DNA of 64,000 nt from Pseudoalteromonas lipolytica (lineage in GTDB: Bacteria > Pseudomonadota > Gammaproteobacteria > Enterobacterales > Alteromonadaceae): the NCBI RefSeq assembly GCF_001306915.1, contig NZ_LJTC01000007.1, positions 186,001 to 250,000 of the forward strand, given 5' to 3'. Shown here piece by piece: positions 28,291 to 37,397 of this stretch (its first letter is position 1; each line of letters opens with the position of its first letter). The position numbers and the translations under genes were made by a program. Under the pieces are notes generated by a model, which had not been told where the DNA came from, searched no databases, and worked only from the letters and a program-made list of their open reading frames with translations.

Positions 28291-29454
28291 ATGACGAATA
28301 AGGTAATTCCTTACGGCAAACAAAGTATTTCAGAGGATGACATCAACGCCGTAATTGATGTATTAAAGTCTGACTGGCTAACGCAAGGACCTGCTGTTCC
28401 GGCATTTGAAAATGCTATTGCAGAATATTGTGGTGCTCACTATGCCTGTGCTACTAACAGTGCGACTTCAGCGTTACATATTGCTTGCCTAGCTTTAGGC
28501 GTAGGTAAAGGCGACATTGTATGGACGTCGCCAATCTCCTTTGTCGCCTCGAGTAACTGCGCCCTTTATTGTGGCGCAGACATCGATTTTGTTGATATCG
28601 ACCTTGAAACAGGCAATATGTCTGTTGCAGCGCTTCAAGAAAAACTAACGTTAGCCAAACAAAACCAGCAACTCCCTAAAGTCGTGATACCTGTTCATCT
28701 AGCTGGTCAGTCATGCGATATGGCAGCAATCAATGCACTTGCCAAAAAGTATGGTTTTAAGGTTATTGAAGATGCCTCGCATGCTATTGGCGCCAAGTAC
28801 AAAGATAAGCCTGTTGGCAGCTGTGCTTATTCAGATATTACTGTGTTTAGCTTTCATCCAGTCAAGATAATTACATCTGCTGAAGGGGGGATGGCGGTTA
28901 CCAACTGCGCTGAGCTCAACAAAAAAATGAGCCGCTTGCGAAGTCATGGTATTACTAATATTCCTGAAGAAATGAACGAGCCAAGTCACGGCCCTTGGTA
29001 TTATCAACAGTTAGAGCTTGGTTTTAATTATAGAATGACTGATATGCAAGCCGCTTTAGGACTAAGTCAGTTAAAGCAGCTAGACAACTTTGTATCAGTG
29101 CGAAACGACATTGCAACAACATATAACCATGCATTTGCAAACTCAACGGTAGCTCATTTAACACAATCGAATGAGTGTTACTCTAGCTACCATTTATATA
29201 TTGTTCGTTTAACACAGTGTGATGAAGAAAAACACAAGTCAGTCATTACAGGCATGCGCGAGCAAGGAATTATTGCTCACTTGCATTATATACCTATCCA
29301 TTTACAACCTTATTATCAAGCTTTAGGCTTTTCTGACGGTGATTTCCCTAATGCAGAAACCTACTACAAACAGGCTGTTACTATTCCTCTGCATCCTGCT
29401 ATAACAGCAGGCGAGCAGCAATTCGTTATCAATACATTGATTGGTTTAGTATGA
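28291..29454 (+). CDS. pseC: UDP-4-keto-6-deoxy-L-AltNAc aminotransferase PseC
   Basis: Second step of the pathway, a PLP-dependent transamination at C4. It is a DegT/DnrJ/EryC1-fold enzyme of 387 residues with cofactor-binding Asp in VIEDASHAIGA and the Schiff-base lysine K192 (FSFHPVKIITSAEGG). Strong similarity to PseC in layout (GKQSISEDDINAVIDVL start, LGFNYRMTDMQAALG). It lies 9 nt after pseB and overlaps the next gene by 4 nt. Confidence 0.95.
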   Translation: MTNKVIPYGKQSISEDDINAVIDVLKSDWLTQGPAVPAFENAIAEYCGAHYACATNSATSALHIACLALGVGKGDIVWTSPISFVASSNCALYCGADIDFVDIDLETGNMSVAALQEKLTLAKQNQQLPKVVIPVHLAGQSCDMAAINALAKKYGFKVIEDASHAIGAKYKDKPVGSCAYSDITVFSFHPVKIITSAEGGMAVTNCAELNKKMSRLRSHGITNIPEEMNEPSHGPWYYQQLELGFNYRMTDMQAALGLSQLKQLDNFVSVRNDIATTYNHAFANSTVAHLTQSNECYSSYHLYIVRLTQCDEEKHKSVITGMREQGIIAHLHYIPIHLQPYYQALGFSDGDFPNAETYYKQAVTIPLHPAITAGEQQFVINTLIGLV

Positions 29455-30311
29455 AGCTTGCTCTAGGTACAGTGCAATTTGGCTTGAATTACGGTGTCAG
29501 TAATCGCGCAGGGAAAACCCGAACCGAGGAAGTTAAGCGAATTTTAAGGCTCGCAAAAAGTGCTTCATTAAATACAATTGATACTGCTGCTGCCTACGGT
29601 GATGCTGAAGCTGTTTTAGGCAATTGCACTATTAATGATTTCAATATCGTGAGTAAAGTAAAGCCTTTACCTATTTCATGTAATGAAGAAGAGTGGGTTC
29701 ACTCTTGCCTTAAACGCACACTTGCCGACTTAAATTTAAACGCTATTTATGGGCTTCTATTACATAACGCTGATGATTTAAAGAAATACCCAAGCCTTTT
29801 GGAGATTTTATACAACATTAAAACTAACAATAAAGTAGCCAAAATAGGCTTATCTGTTTACTCTCCAAATCAAGTTAGTCAGCCTATTTTAGAGAAAATT
29901 GATTTAGTTCAGTTACCGGTAAATATATTTGATCAACGTTTTTTAACAGCAGATTTATTGCAAAATTTTAAAAATAATAAGGTTGAAGTACACACTCGCT
30001 CAGCTTTTTTGCAAGGCTTACTATTAATGTCTGAAGGTGAGTGGCCTGAGTATTTTAATCCTATAAAACATTCTCTTGAGCAGTTTCATTTAATTGCTAA
30101 ACACTTAAATGTAACTCCTTTGGCATTGGCTATTAATTACGTTGTTGGTATTGAACTAATTGATAAAGTTGTTGTGGGTGTGAACAATGAAGCTCAGCTT
30201 GAAGAAATTTTACAGGCGTTAGAAAGCAAGTTAGAACCCAATGTTTTTTATAACGAGCTTTCTATCGAAGACGAAAAATTTATCAACCCTGCCAAGTGGC
30301 AACTCGGTTAG
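29451..30311 (+). CDS. Aldo/keto reductase family protein in the flagellin glycan operon
   Basis: A 286-residue AKR-fold protein. The catalytic tetrad typical of the superfamily is visible: D44, Y49 (NTIDTAAAYGDAE), K69 (IVSK) and H105 (LLLHN). NAD(P)H-dependent reduction of a sugar or keto intermediate is likely; the exact substrate is unknown. It overlaps pseC by 4 nt, so it shares the sigma-54-driven pse operon. Its stop codon overlaps the stop of the convergent WbqC-like gene by 4 bp. Confidence 0.85.
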   Translation: MKLALGTVQFGLNYGVSNRAGKTRTEEVKRILRLAKSASLNTIDTAAAYGDAEAVLGNCTINDFNIVSKVKPLPISCNEEEWVHSCLKRTLADLNLNAIYGLLLHNADDLKKYPSLLEILYNIKTNNKVAKIGLSVYSPNQVSQPILEKIDLVQLPVNIFDQRFLTADLLQNFKNNKVEVHTRSAFLQGLLLMSEGEWPEYFNPIKHSLEQFHLIAKHLNVTPLALAINYVVGIELIDKVVVGVNNEAQLEEILQALESKLEPNVFYNELSIEDEKFINPAKWQLG

Positions 30312-31048
30312 TAGAAATCAGCGTAGTGATGCGCCTTCTTTGTTGAGCATTTTATCAGCTCATTAGCCTTGCTGGGGCCGATATTAAACAAACAATCAAT
30401 CACGCTTAAATGCGACTCAAAATTACCATTTCTTTGAAGATACTCCGGGTGCTCAAAATTTTGATAGTAAACATCTATGTTGTTTTTTACCAATTGCCCA
30501 CCAGGGGTAAATTCTTCAATATAATCTTTCGCCCCTATCGGCGACAGATAAACGTCACAATCCAATATGTTACACAAGGAAACTAATCGACTATCTTTTA
30601 CACCTTCAACGTTAGATAGTTTTGAAGATATGAAAGTTGGCGTGTTAATACCAATGTAATCCATCAGAGCCTTAATAAGAGCTATATTAAACTCAGCTAC
30701 AGTATTTAATTTATCTTTTTCAAATACCGATGAAAGAACTGGGAATAGCTCTTCAAAATAGTCCGTTTTATTATAGTTTTCATAAATACTTTTTAGATGC
30801 TTTTTTTTCCACACGGTTTCTTTTACAAATGGCGTGTTTTCAATAGTGGCAGCTGATCTCCCATTAGGAGTTGATACATGGCAACTGAGCATTAAAGGCT
30901 GGTTTTTAGCCTTAATCCTATTTCTGATATGCCAGTCACTTTTCTCTAATTTTACATCATCAAGAAATACAAACTTGTCTGCGCTTTGTATCAATGCAAA
31001 GTAACCTAGCCATGGTAAATAAGTCGGCTGCATTACACTTAAAATCAT
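30308..31048 (-). CDS. WbqC-like family protein
   Basis: The N-terminus (MILSVMQPTYLPWLGYFALI, then FVFLDDVKLEKSDWHIRNRI) and the later LSPIGAKDYIEE and YYQNFEHPEYLQ segments are signatures of the WbqC family, found in O-antigen and flagellar glycan clusters. The family's reaction is not settled; transfer of an acyl or aminoacyl group onto a sugar is an inference. It is 246 residues with no membrane segment. It is the last gene of the minus-strand glycan operon and overlaps the previous methyltransferase gene by 4 nt. Confidence 0.8.
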   Translation of the reverse strand: MILSVMQPTYLPWLGYFALIQSADKFVFLDDVKLEKSDWHIRNRIKAKNQPLMLSCHVSTPNGRSAATIENTPFVKETVWKKKHLKSIYENYNKTDYFEELFPVLSSVFEKDKLNTVAEFNIALIKALMDYIGINTPTFISSKLSNVEGVKDSRLVSLCNILDCDVYLSPIGAKDYIEEFTPGGQLVKNNIDVYYQNFEHPEYLQRNGNFESHLSVIDCLFNIGPSKANELIKCSTKKAHHYADFY

Positions 31049-31686
31049 ACACTGAAGCTCTCTTTGTATAGGCTCAAAGTAAACTCGTAAGGATACCCAC
31101 CAATTTTTGTGACATAGTCATGTTTTAAATTCACATAAGGGGTCATTTCTTGCTTGCACATGTCAAAAATAACCAGGGGATCTATATAAAATAAAGTAGG
31201 ATCTTCATACTCTACATAAGTTGATAACGCATTAAAAATAACGGACTTTTCACATGCTGCAAAACTTTTAGTAAGAGCGCTTTTCATAAACGAAAAATTA
31301 TCAGTTGTTTTGTTATTAAAAACACCACTGATTAAAACGTGATCATAGCCAAGAGGCATAGCATCACTGTGAATATCAAACAGTTTAAATTTAGACTTTC
31401 TATCGTCCGAAAATTTTTTTTCGGCAGAATGAATAAACTCTGGGACAAAGTCTAAACCCAGATAATCCCCTGTAAACCCATTATCACGAAAAAATGCCAA
31501 CATATCTCCAAGTCCGCAACCTAGATCAACAACCCGACTTTTGTTTGATATTTGCTCAAGAAAGATTTTAAACCTAACATTTTGAGCTTCTTTAGAAACA
31601 TGCTGAACAGATTGATGACTATTACCAAACTTGGCATATAAACCTTGATAATAACTTTTTAGGCTTTCACTCTGACCTGTAGTCAT
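31045..31686 (-). CDS. Class I SAM-dependent methyltransferase (glycan cluster)
   Basis: A 213-residue protein with SAM-binding motif I VVDLGCGLGDMLAFF and the following acidic strand (YLGLDFVPEF). This is a Rossmann-like class I methyltransferase; the acceptor is unknown. Placement within the nonulosonate cluster suggests methylation of the flagellin sugar or of its precursor. It overlaps the DegT-type aminotransferase gene by 20 nt and the WbqC-like gene by 4 nt. Confidence 0.8.
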   Translation of the reverse strand: MTTGQSESLKSYYQGLYAKFGNSHQSVQHVSKEAQNVRFKIFLEQISNKSRVVDLGCGLGDMLAFFRDNGFTGDYLGLDFVPEFIHSAEKKFSDDRKSKFKLFDIHSDAMPLGYDHVLISGVFNNKTTDNFSFMKSALTKSFAACEKSVIFNALSTYVEYEDPTLFYIDPLVIFDMCKQEMTPYVNLKHDYVTKIGGYPYEFTLSLYKESFSV

Positions 31687-32602
31687 TTATAAATCTCACC
31701 ATGTTAGTTAATTGAGTTTTAGGCGTAGCAGGCTGAACAAACAAATTTACAATTTTATTTCCGATTTCTTCCGCATTCGGGTAATGACCTTGAGTTTGCA
31801 GAAGACCTAAAGAACGGTAGTGGCTAGTGAATAATATGTTTTGTTGCTTTGCTGCATTTAAAAACCGCTCTCTATTTTCAATAAATAAAGGATATCGCCA
31901 ATACGTTAATTCAGGATTGTATGTAAGCCTTTTAAATTTTTCATTAGAAACAGTTTGCTCTATAAAAGCAATGTTCGACTTTCTGATGGCTGTTAATTTA
32001 TCTAGCTTTTTTAAACCTTCTAATACATGAGTTATTTGGATAAGATCAGAAAATTGAGCCATTTTATTATCATCTAAGAAGCCTCTAGCCTTGTCAGCAA
32101 AAGCCTGACAATTTGTCATTAATGCTCCACCATAGTTTTGGCTAATAGGCTTATCATAGCCAAAACTAATTACTGAGAAATCACCAAAGCTCCCTATTGG
32201 ACGACCTTTAAATTTTCCGCCATACGCAAGGCAAGCATCTTCAATTAAAATGACGCCTTTTCGCTTAGCATAATCAGCAATTTCATCAATTGCGCAAAAG
32301 TGGCCATACCCATGAACAGCAAGAATGGCCGAAATATCATCATCCATTACTGATTCAATTTGTTCAACTTCCATAGAAAGAGAGCTTAGTGAAACATCAG
32401 CTAGTACAACTGAATAACCAGCCATTTGCATAGAGAATAAAACGATAGGACAACAACTTGCAGGCATAACTACCTTACTACCTTGCTCTAAACCTGCGCA
32501 CTTAAGAGCTGTGATAATTGCAAAACTGCCTGAGCGGGTTAAGATGGCATGATTTCGAACAAAGTAACCCGCTAACTCTTTTTCTAACTCGACTAAACCC
32601 AA
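31667..32602 (-). CDS. DegT/DnrJ/EryC1-type PLP aminotransferase, short form
   Basis: Sugar aminotransferase fold with cofactor Asp in ILIEDACLAYGG (D122) and Schiff-base lysine K151 (ISFGYDKPISQNYGGA). At 311 residues it is about 60 shorter than typical members such as PseC (387 here), with a trimmed N-terminus and C-terminal domain, yet both key residues remain. It probably aminates a sugar or a side-chain precursor of the flagellin glycan. It overlaps both flanking methyltransferase genes (10 and 20 nt), indicating tight coupling. Confidence 0.82.
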   Translation of the reverse strand: MGLVELEKELAGYFVRNHAILTRSGSFAIITALKCAGLEQGSKVVMPASCCPIVLFSMQMAGYSVVLADVSLSSLSMEVEQIESVMDDDISAILAVHGYGHFCAIDEIADYAKRKGVILIEDACLAYGGKFKGRPIGSFGDFSVISFGYDKPISQNYGGALMTNCQAFADKARGFLDDNKMAQFSDLIQITHVLEGLKKLDKLTAIRKSNIAFIEQTVSNEKFKRLTYNPELTYWRYPLFIENRERFLNAAKQQNILFTSHYRSLGLLQTQGHYPNAEEIGNKIVNLFVQPATPKTQLTNMVRFINDYRSE

Positions 32603-33267
32603 ATTCTAATATCCTTTCGGTATGTAGCAAGCACGAAAGTTTCTGGCTGAGTCAATACTTCTACCTTTGTTGTATATGCTGCTAAATCATCGATTAATTT
32701 TTTAAAGTTATAAAAGCGCCACTGCGAATAACGATGAATCAGAGGTATCGTTTTTTCATATTCTAAGTCACTATTCCCTTTAATTTCTGACTCAAAGTTC
32801 GCATCAAGAATATCACCTAATAGAATTAAGCCGCCAGGCTTTGTGACTCGAATCATTTCTAATACCACTTCTAGAGCATAGTCATATGAAGGGAAGTAGT
32901 GAAAAATACTGTAGCAAAGCACTCTATCAAAATAATTATTCTTGAATTTTAAGCTATTTGCTTCTGACTGAGTGAATGCTCCATCTGGCAACAACATTTT
33001 TGCTTTGTCTACCATAGACTCAGAGTAATCAACCCCCACTAATTCGTTAAAATTATTAGCTATCTTAGAGAGCAACAAACCATTACCACAGCCTACATCC
33101 AAAACATTACCTTTAGAGGCTGAGTTTAACTCAAGCTTACTTAGTACATCTGCACTCAGTGCAAGCCAAGCACTATCATCGAATGGGCGTCCAACCTGCT
33201 CTTTAAAGTCAGCACTTGCATTTGCTATTGAATCCCATTCAGCTTGTTTCGATTCAAATTCGTTCAT
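32593..33267 (-). CDS. Class I SAM-dependent methyltransferase (glycan cluster, second)
   Basis: A 224-residue methyltransferase. Motif I is VLDVGCGNGLLLSKIA, the post-I acidic residue is in LVGVDYSESMVDKA, and IRVTKPGGLILLGDIL matches the motif III region of the Methyltransf_11 group. The substrate is unknown. It is unlike the other cluster methyltransferase in sequence. It lies 1 nt after the pseG-like gene. Confidence 0.82.
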   Translation of the reverse strand: MNEFESKQAEWDSIANASADFKEQVGRPFDDSAWLALSADVLSKLELNSASKGNVLDVGCGNGLLLSKIANNFNELVGVDYSESMVDKAKMLLPDGAFTQSEANSLKFKNNYFDRVLCYSIFHYFPSYDYALEVVLEMIRVTKPGGLILLGDILDANFESEIKGNSDLEYEKTIPLIHRYSQWRFYNFKKLIDDLAAYTTKVEVLTQPETFVLATYRKDIRIWV

Positions 33268-33268
33268 T

Positions 33269-34225
33269 TCAAACCTTCATAATTTCAAGTGCTAAGTTTC
33301 GTGTTGAATAAGTATTATAAGTTTCAATAAATGAATTTACTTGCTTTGTTTTTTGCTTGATGAAACGGGCTATCCCTTGAGTTAACTTATCAACACTTGC
33401 ATTTTCAGCCAGACCTAAATCGTAAGTTAAATTACTTTTGACTAATTCTAAAGTATCTTGATGTTGTTCGCGTGTTTGTGAAATAGAACAATTAGGTATT
33501 AAACAAAATCCAGCTTCATATTTAGCTAACCCTCCACCACTAATGATTAAATCACTATCAGCAAAGTAACTCGAAATATCTTCAGTAAACCCAACTATTT
33601 CTACCTTATTATTTTCAACATTGAGTTGCGGCTTTTGTTTATCTATAAGAGTAAAGTCGATACCAGTAAAAACTTGGTCCAAAGCCGCAATAACTTTTAC
33701 ACCAACACCAAAAGCGTCGTAACCCCCTATAAAAATAAGCACTTTTTCAATTTCATTTTTACATGGTAATGCTATTTTTTCTTCCCTTAAAGCAACTAGT
33801 TCTGGTGAAAATGAAAAATAATTCACACCTAAGCAGCTAGGATTAGTAGTTTGATAAAATGAATCAGCATTCAAACGAAAATTAATAAGAAGGTTAATAA
33901 AATCAAAGTTGTATTGATTAAAGTCATCAATAACACATAACTTAAAGCCCGCACGCTTTAAATTGAGCAGATGTTGTTGAGAAAAATCGTAGCTATCACA
34001 AATAATAGTTGTGTTTTCAGCATCACTCAATTCCTTTAGTACTTTAAAAGAGTAATAACTAATTTTTTGCTCAGCAAACAAGTCATAGTTACCATAAAAA
34101 AAGACTTTAGGATTATTCGATAGAACACTTATTTGTCTGGCAATGTTCAAACATCTTGATAAATGCCCTAAACCAGCACTTTTCGATGCGTTGCAATAAA
34201 AAATAAACTTTACGTTACTTTGCAT
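33269..34225 (-). CDS. pseG: PseG-type UDP-sugar hydrolase (nonulosonate pathway)
   Basis: PseG removes UDP from the 2,4-diacetamido-altrose intermediate before the PseI reaction. It has a GT-B-like fold; the N-terminal AGLGHLSRCLNIAR holds the His (H21) that matches the catalytic His region of PseG (GxGHxxR). IICDSYDFSQ, LCVIDDFNQ and the C-terminal DLIISGGGLAKYEAGFCLIP segment fit the family. I start at the ATG at 34225, which overlaps the end of the upstream gene by 11 nt; in-frame ATGs further up lack sites. It is 318 residues, somewhat diverged from classical PseG. Confidence 0.78.
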   Translation of the reverse strand: MQSNVKFIFYCNASKSAGLGHLSRCLNIARQISVLSNNPKVFFYGNYDLFAEQKISYYSFKVLKELSDAENTTIICDSYDFSQQHLLNLKRAGFKLCVIDDFNQYNFDFINLLINFRLNADSFYQTTNPSCLGVNYFSFSPELVALREEKIALPCKNEIEKVLIFIGGYDAFGVGVKVIAALDQVFTGIDFTLIDKQKPQLNVENNKVEIVGFTEDISSYFADSDLIISGGGLAKYEAGFCLIPNCSISQTREQHQDTLELVKSNLTYDLGLAENASVDKLTQGIARFIKQKTKQVNSFIETYNTYSTRNLALEIMKV

Positions 34226-35576
34226 AGTTAATGATGTCTTCATATGCAAATCTGAGTACGTCATGTAAAAGCCAACAACGTCCACTAAAGCGGCCAGAAA
34301 CGAGTATATTGCTATATGCTGAGGTTAGTGTCTGATAATTAACGGCGGTCGATTCTGCAAATTCATTTGTAGGTACGGGAAAAGTATTTTCAATTTGTTG
34401 AACAAAGCCACTTTGTAATGAAGCACCATCAGCAATCAACCCCATGCTCCGCAAGTCGTTAATCCCTTCACTTAAAGTAAACTCTGCTTCACTTTTATCT
34501 CTAAGCACCTCAGCAGATACAGAGTAGCTTTTCTCAGTTCGTAAATTATCATAAAGCGTAATTCTGAAAATTTCAGAGCTCGGGTCCCAGTTCCATAAAT
34601 AGTGAGATTTATCATTTGTAAGAGGCTTATCAAATGTTGCATGCAAAATATACGCTGTTCTAAATGTAGGACGATAACTATGAATTGGTAGTTCTCCCGC
34701 ATGTAATGCAAAAACAGGAGGTGCACTCCAGAAAACAAGCTCTGTTTTAATTACATCACTGTTACTTAGTTCTACAGAATCGATTTTACCATTTGATTCA
34801 GATATTTTTTTTACCTGAGTGTTAGTGATAATTTCAACGCCTAAAGCCTGTGCTTTATTCACGAGCTCTGATATCCATAACTGAACGCCATCAGTATTAG
34901 GATAAAAATAAGATGGCATTGATGAGTTTTGCGCTTTCAAATATGTGTCGTAGTCGCTGCTATTATGAAAACCTAACTTTTTATCTATTTCTGGGTGTTG
35001 TTTAAGTATTTTCGTTAAATTTTCATCAAATGCTTTTATCCGGTTAGCACCAAAGTAATTGATACTAGTGTTTGTTGATAAACGTTTCTTATCGACATCC
35101 TTACCGTACAGCTTACTAATAACTGGCTTTGCCAAGTTTTCATAAAACGTTGGTCCTAGAGTTTCTTCCAAATATGTTTCTATATCTATTGCAGAACTTG
35201 GCAGAACAGAAGATAAAAACTCACCAATACCTATATGATAAACATCTTTATTTAACTTTCTGGCATCAATAGTTTGTGTTTCTAAGTCCCAAGAACCAGC
35301 GAAATAGTTTCCTGTTTCAAGGCGTTGAAATTGATGCCACTGTATTTCATTATTCTCAAAGTTAAAGAGAATATCATCCACTTCCTGTATTCCAGTTGTA
35401 ACTGGAATATGAGTTCCTTGGTCATAAATATTACCTTTGTCATCCTTGACTGAACTTAGCAACCCTCCGACTGCAGTACCTTGCTCAACCAACAAAACTC
35501 GATCATATCTTTTTTTTAGTAATATACTCGCGGTGAGGCCACAGACGCCACCACCAACAACAACACATGTTTTCAT
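34215..35576 (-). CDS. FAD-dependent amine-oxidase-like oxidoreductase
   Basis: A 453-residue flavoprotein. The N-terminal dinucleotide-binding fold (VVVGGGVCGLTASILL) and the following LVEQGTAVGGLLSS segment match the NAD(P)-binding/protoporphyrinogen-oxidase and UDP-galactopyranose-mutase-like group. A C-terminal FAD contact region is seen in NILVSGRFSGRCWLLHDVL. It is not part of the six-step pseudaminic pathway. It may oxidise or rearrange a sugar or its side chain, which is inference. It lies between pseI and the pseG-like gene. Confidence 0.78.
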   Translation of the reverse strand: MKTCVVVGGGVCGLTASILLKKRYDRVLLVEQGTAVGGLLSSVKDDKGNIYDQGTHIPVTTGIQEVDDILFNFENNEIQWHQFQRLETGNYFAGSWDLETQTIDARKLNKDVYHIGIGEFLSSVLPSSAIDIETYLEETLGPTFYENLAKPVISKLYGKDVDKKRLSTNTSINYFGANRIKAFDENLTKILKQHPEIDKKLGFHNSSDYDTYLKAQNSSMPSYFYPNTDGVQLWISELVNKAQALGVEIITNTQVKKISESNGKIDSVELSNSDVIKTELVFWSAPPVFALHAGELPIHSYRPTFRTAYILHATFDKPLTNDKSHYLWNWDPSSEIFRITLYDNLRTEKSYSVSAEVLRDKSEAEFTLSEGINDLRSMGLIADGASLQSGFVQQIENTFPVPTNEFAESTAVNYQTLTSAYSNILVSGRFSGRCWLLHDVLRFAYEDIINYAK

Positions 35577-35578
35577 AA

Positions 35579-36634
35579 CTAATCACCGATACCATCTAAT
35601 ACATCTAAGCTTACACGGTCACCAATTTCGACTTTTCTACTAATTTGTTTACCAATAACTTGATCGAAATATTTAGTATGAAGCCCAAACCCTGGCCTTA
35701 CAGACTTTATGTCATCAGCAGTAATAACATCACCTTCATCAAGTGGTTTAGCAAAGTACAAAGAACGTCGAGCTAAAATATTCTTTTGTGCTGACTTAGT
35801 TATTGAATAATCAACATTACCAAGCGCCTTCTCAGCATCTCTTACAGCACATACCAATTGACTAAATTCATTTTTATCTAACGAGAAAAAGGCATCTACT
35901 GAATCATCACTTTTATCTAAAATGAAGTGCTTTTCGATGATTTTAGCCCCAAGAGTTACACTCACAACAGGAGAGATTATTCCTTGCGTATGATCAGAAA
36001 GCCCTGCAAGGCAATTAAAGCGATCCTTTATATCTGCAATTGTCGCTAAATTACACTCTTCTAAAGGCGTAGGGTAAGCTGTAGTACACTTTAAAATCGC
36101 AAGGTCTTTACAACCACTGTCCCTCAACACTTCAACAGCAAGCTGAATATCTTCAAGATCCGCTATCCCGGTTGACAAAATTACTGGTTTTCCAGTTTTA
36201 GCAACATATTTTAAAAGGGGAATATCGGTAATTTCGGGAGAGGCTATTTTGTAAACAGGTGAACCTAGCTCTTCTAAAAGATCAACGGCAGAAAAGTCAA
36301 AGGGAGAAGAAAAAATATCAATATCACAACGTTTTGCTTCAGCAAATAATTCTTTATGCCACTCCCAAGGCGTATACGCTTTTTGATATAAAGAATGCAA
36401 TGAAACATGTGATTGCCACGGATTATCACTAGGTAAGCAGAAATCTGGTTTATCACTGTCAAGTGTGATTGTGTCTGCGGTATAGGTCTGTAACTTAATC
36501 GCATCAGCCCCCGATTTTTTGGCTTCTCTTATTATTTCCTTTGCTTTTTCTAAACTCCCACCATGGTTGGCCGACATTTCTGCAATAATGTAACAAGGAC
36601 TAGTAGAGTCAATTTTTTTTCCATTAATTTTCAT
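35579..36634 (-). CDS. pseI: Pseudaminic acid synthase PseI (NeuB family)
   Basis: PseI condenses the 6-deoxy-AltdiNAc sugar with phosphoenolpyruvate to give the nine-carbon acid. The NeuB TIM barrel (about residues 1-270) has CYIIAEMSANHGGSLEKA, DAIKLQTYTADTITLD and FSSPFDFSAVDLLEE. The SAF/antifreeze-like domain follows (about 280-345, RRSLYFAKPLDEGDVITADD). PseI rather than NeuB or LegI is favoured by the DTITLD and SLHSLYQKAYTPW segments. I start at the ATG at 36634, one nt after the upstream stop; it gives 351 residues, as usual. Confidence 0.92.
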   Translation of the reverse strand: MKINGKKIDSTSPCYIIAEMSANHGGSLEKAKEIIREAKKSGADAIKLQTYTADTITLDSDKPDFCLPSDNPWQSHVSLHSLYQKAYTPWEWHKELFAEAKRCDIDIFSSPFDFSAVDLLEELGSPVYKIASPEITDIPLLKYVAKTGKPVILSTGIADLEDIQLAVEVLRDSGCKDLAILKCTTAYPTPLEECNLATIADIKDRFNCLAGLSDHTQGIISPVVSVTLGAKIIEKHFILDKSDDSVDAFFSLDKNEFSQLVCAVRDAEKALGNVDYSITKSAQKNILARRSLYFAKPLDEGDVITADDIKSVRPGFGLHTKYFDQVIGKQISRKVEIGDRVSLDVLDGIGD

Positions 36635-36635
36635 A

Positions 36636-37397
36636 TTATTCTCTACCTTGTTGTTCATGTTTAAGAGAAATTAAAAGCCCCTCATTACGAATTACTTGAG
36701 CATTTATGGCTTTTATTTCAGGATGATCGTCTAAAAATTCTTTTATCTGTTTATAAGTCACATTGAGAGTATCATCATGCGCATCAGCTAGCGCATTTAT
36801 AACTTGCCAATCTTCTTGTGTATCTAGAGTAAACCGATAATGACTATCATCAGTGTCATTACTCATTTCAATAACTTGATATTGCTGTTCTTTGTTTTCA
36901 TAAAAATGCAAGGTGACATGCTCTAATTCAGAGGGTCTTAGTGTTTGTAACGCAAGCCCTTTTAGTGCGCTAGTTTCTACAACTTCACAGTCAACCCCTT
37001 CTGCAAACATTTCACTTAAAAAGCCATACTGAGCATGTTCATCAATTACCTTAAAACACAAGCGATCACAAATTTCAGCCTCTACGAAGGGTGTATCACC
37101 TGTAATTCGCATCACGAACTCACAAGGATACTGCTCTGTCGCGAGCTGAAACCTTTGTAAAACGTTCTCTTCAGGTCCTCTAAAGTATTTAATCTTATGC
37201 TCTTTAGCAACAAGGCATAATTCATCGTTTTCTTGATTAGTCGATGTAAGTAAAACAATATCATCTATACAAGAAGCCTTTTTTAGCCGCTCAACAACAT
37301 GAACGATCACAGGCCTACCATTTATCTCTTTAAGAACCTTGTTTGGTAGTCTTGAAGACCCCATACGAGCTTGTATGAATGCTATTACTTTAGCCAT
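36636..37397 (-). CDS. SpsF-type cytidylyltransferase/nucleotidyltransferase (probable CMP-nonulosonate synthase)
   Basis: A 253-residue GT-A-fold nucleotidyltransferase with IAFIQARMGSSRLPNKVL, the N-terminal signature of the SpsF/KdsB-like group, and MRITGDTPFVE as the metal-site region. In this position it should activate pseudaminic acid with CTP, the job of PseF in Campylobacter and Helicobacter. It resembles SpsF more than classical PseF. It lies directly after the GSA-type aminotransferase gene and 1 nt before pseI. Confidence 0.82.
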   Translation of the reverse strand: MAKVIAFIQARMGSSRLPNKVLKEINGRPVIVHVVERLKKASCIDDIVLLTSTNQENDELCLVAKEHKIKYFRGPEENVLQRFQLATEQYPCEFVMRITGDTPFVEAEICDRLCFKVIDEHAQYGFLSEMFAEGVDCEVVETSALKGLALQTLRPSELEHVTLHFYENKEQQYQVIEMSNDTDDSHYRFTLDTQEDWQVINALADAHDDTLNVTYKQIKEFLDDHPEIKAINAQVIRNEGLLISLKHEQQGRE

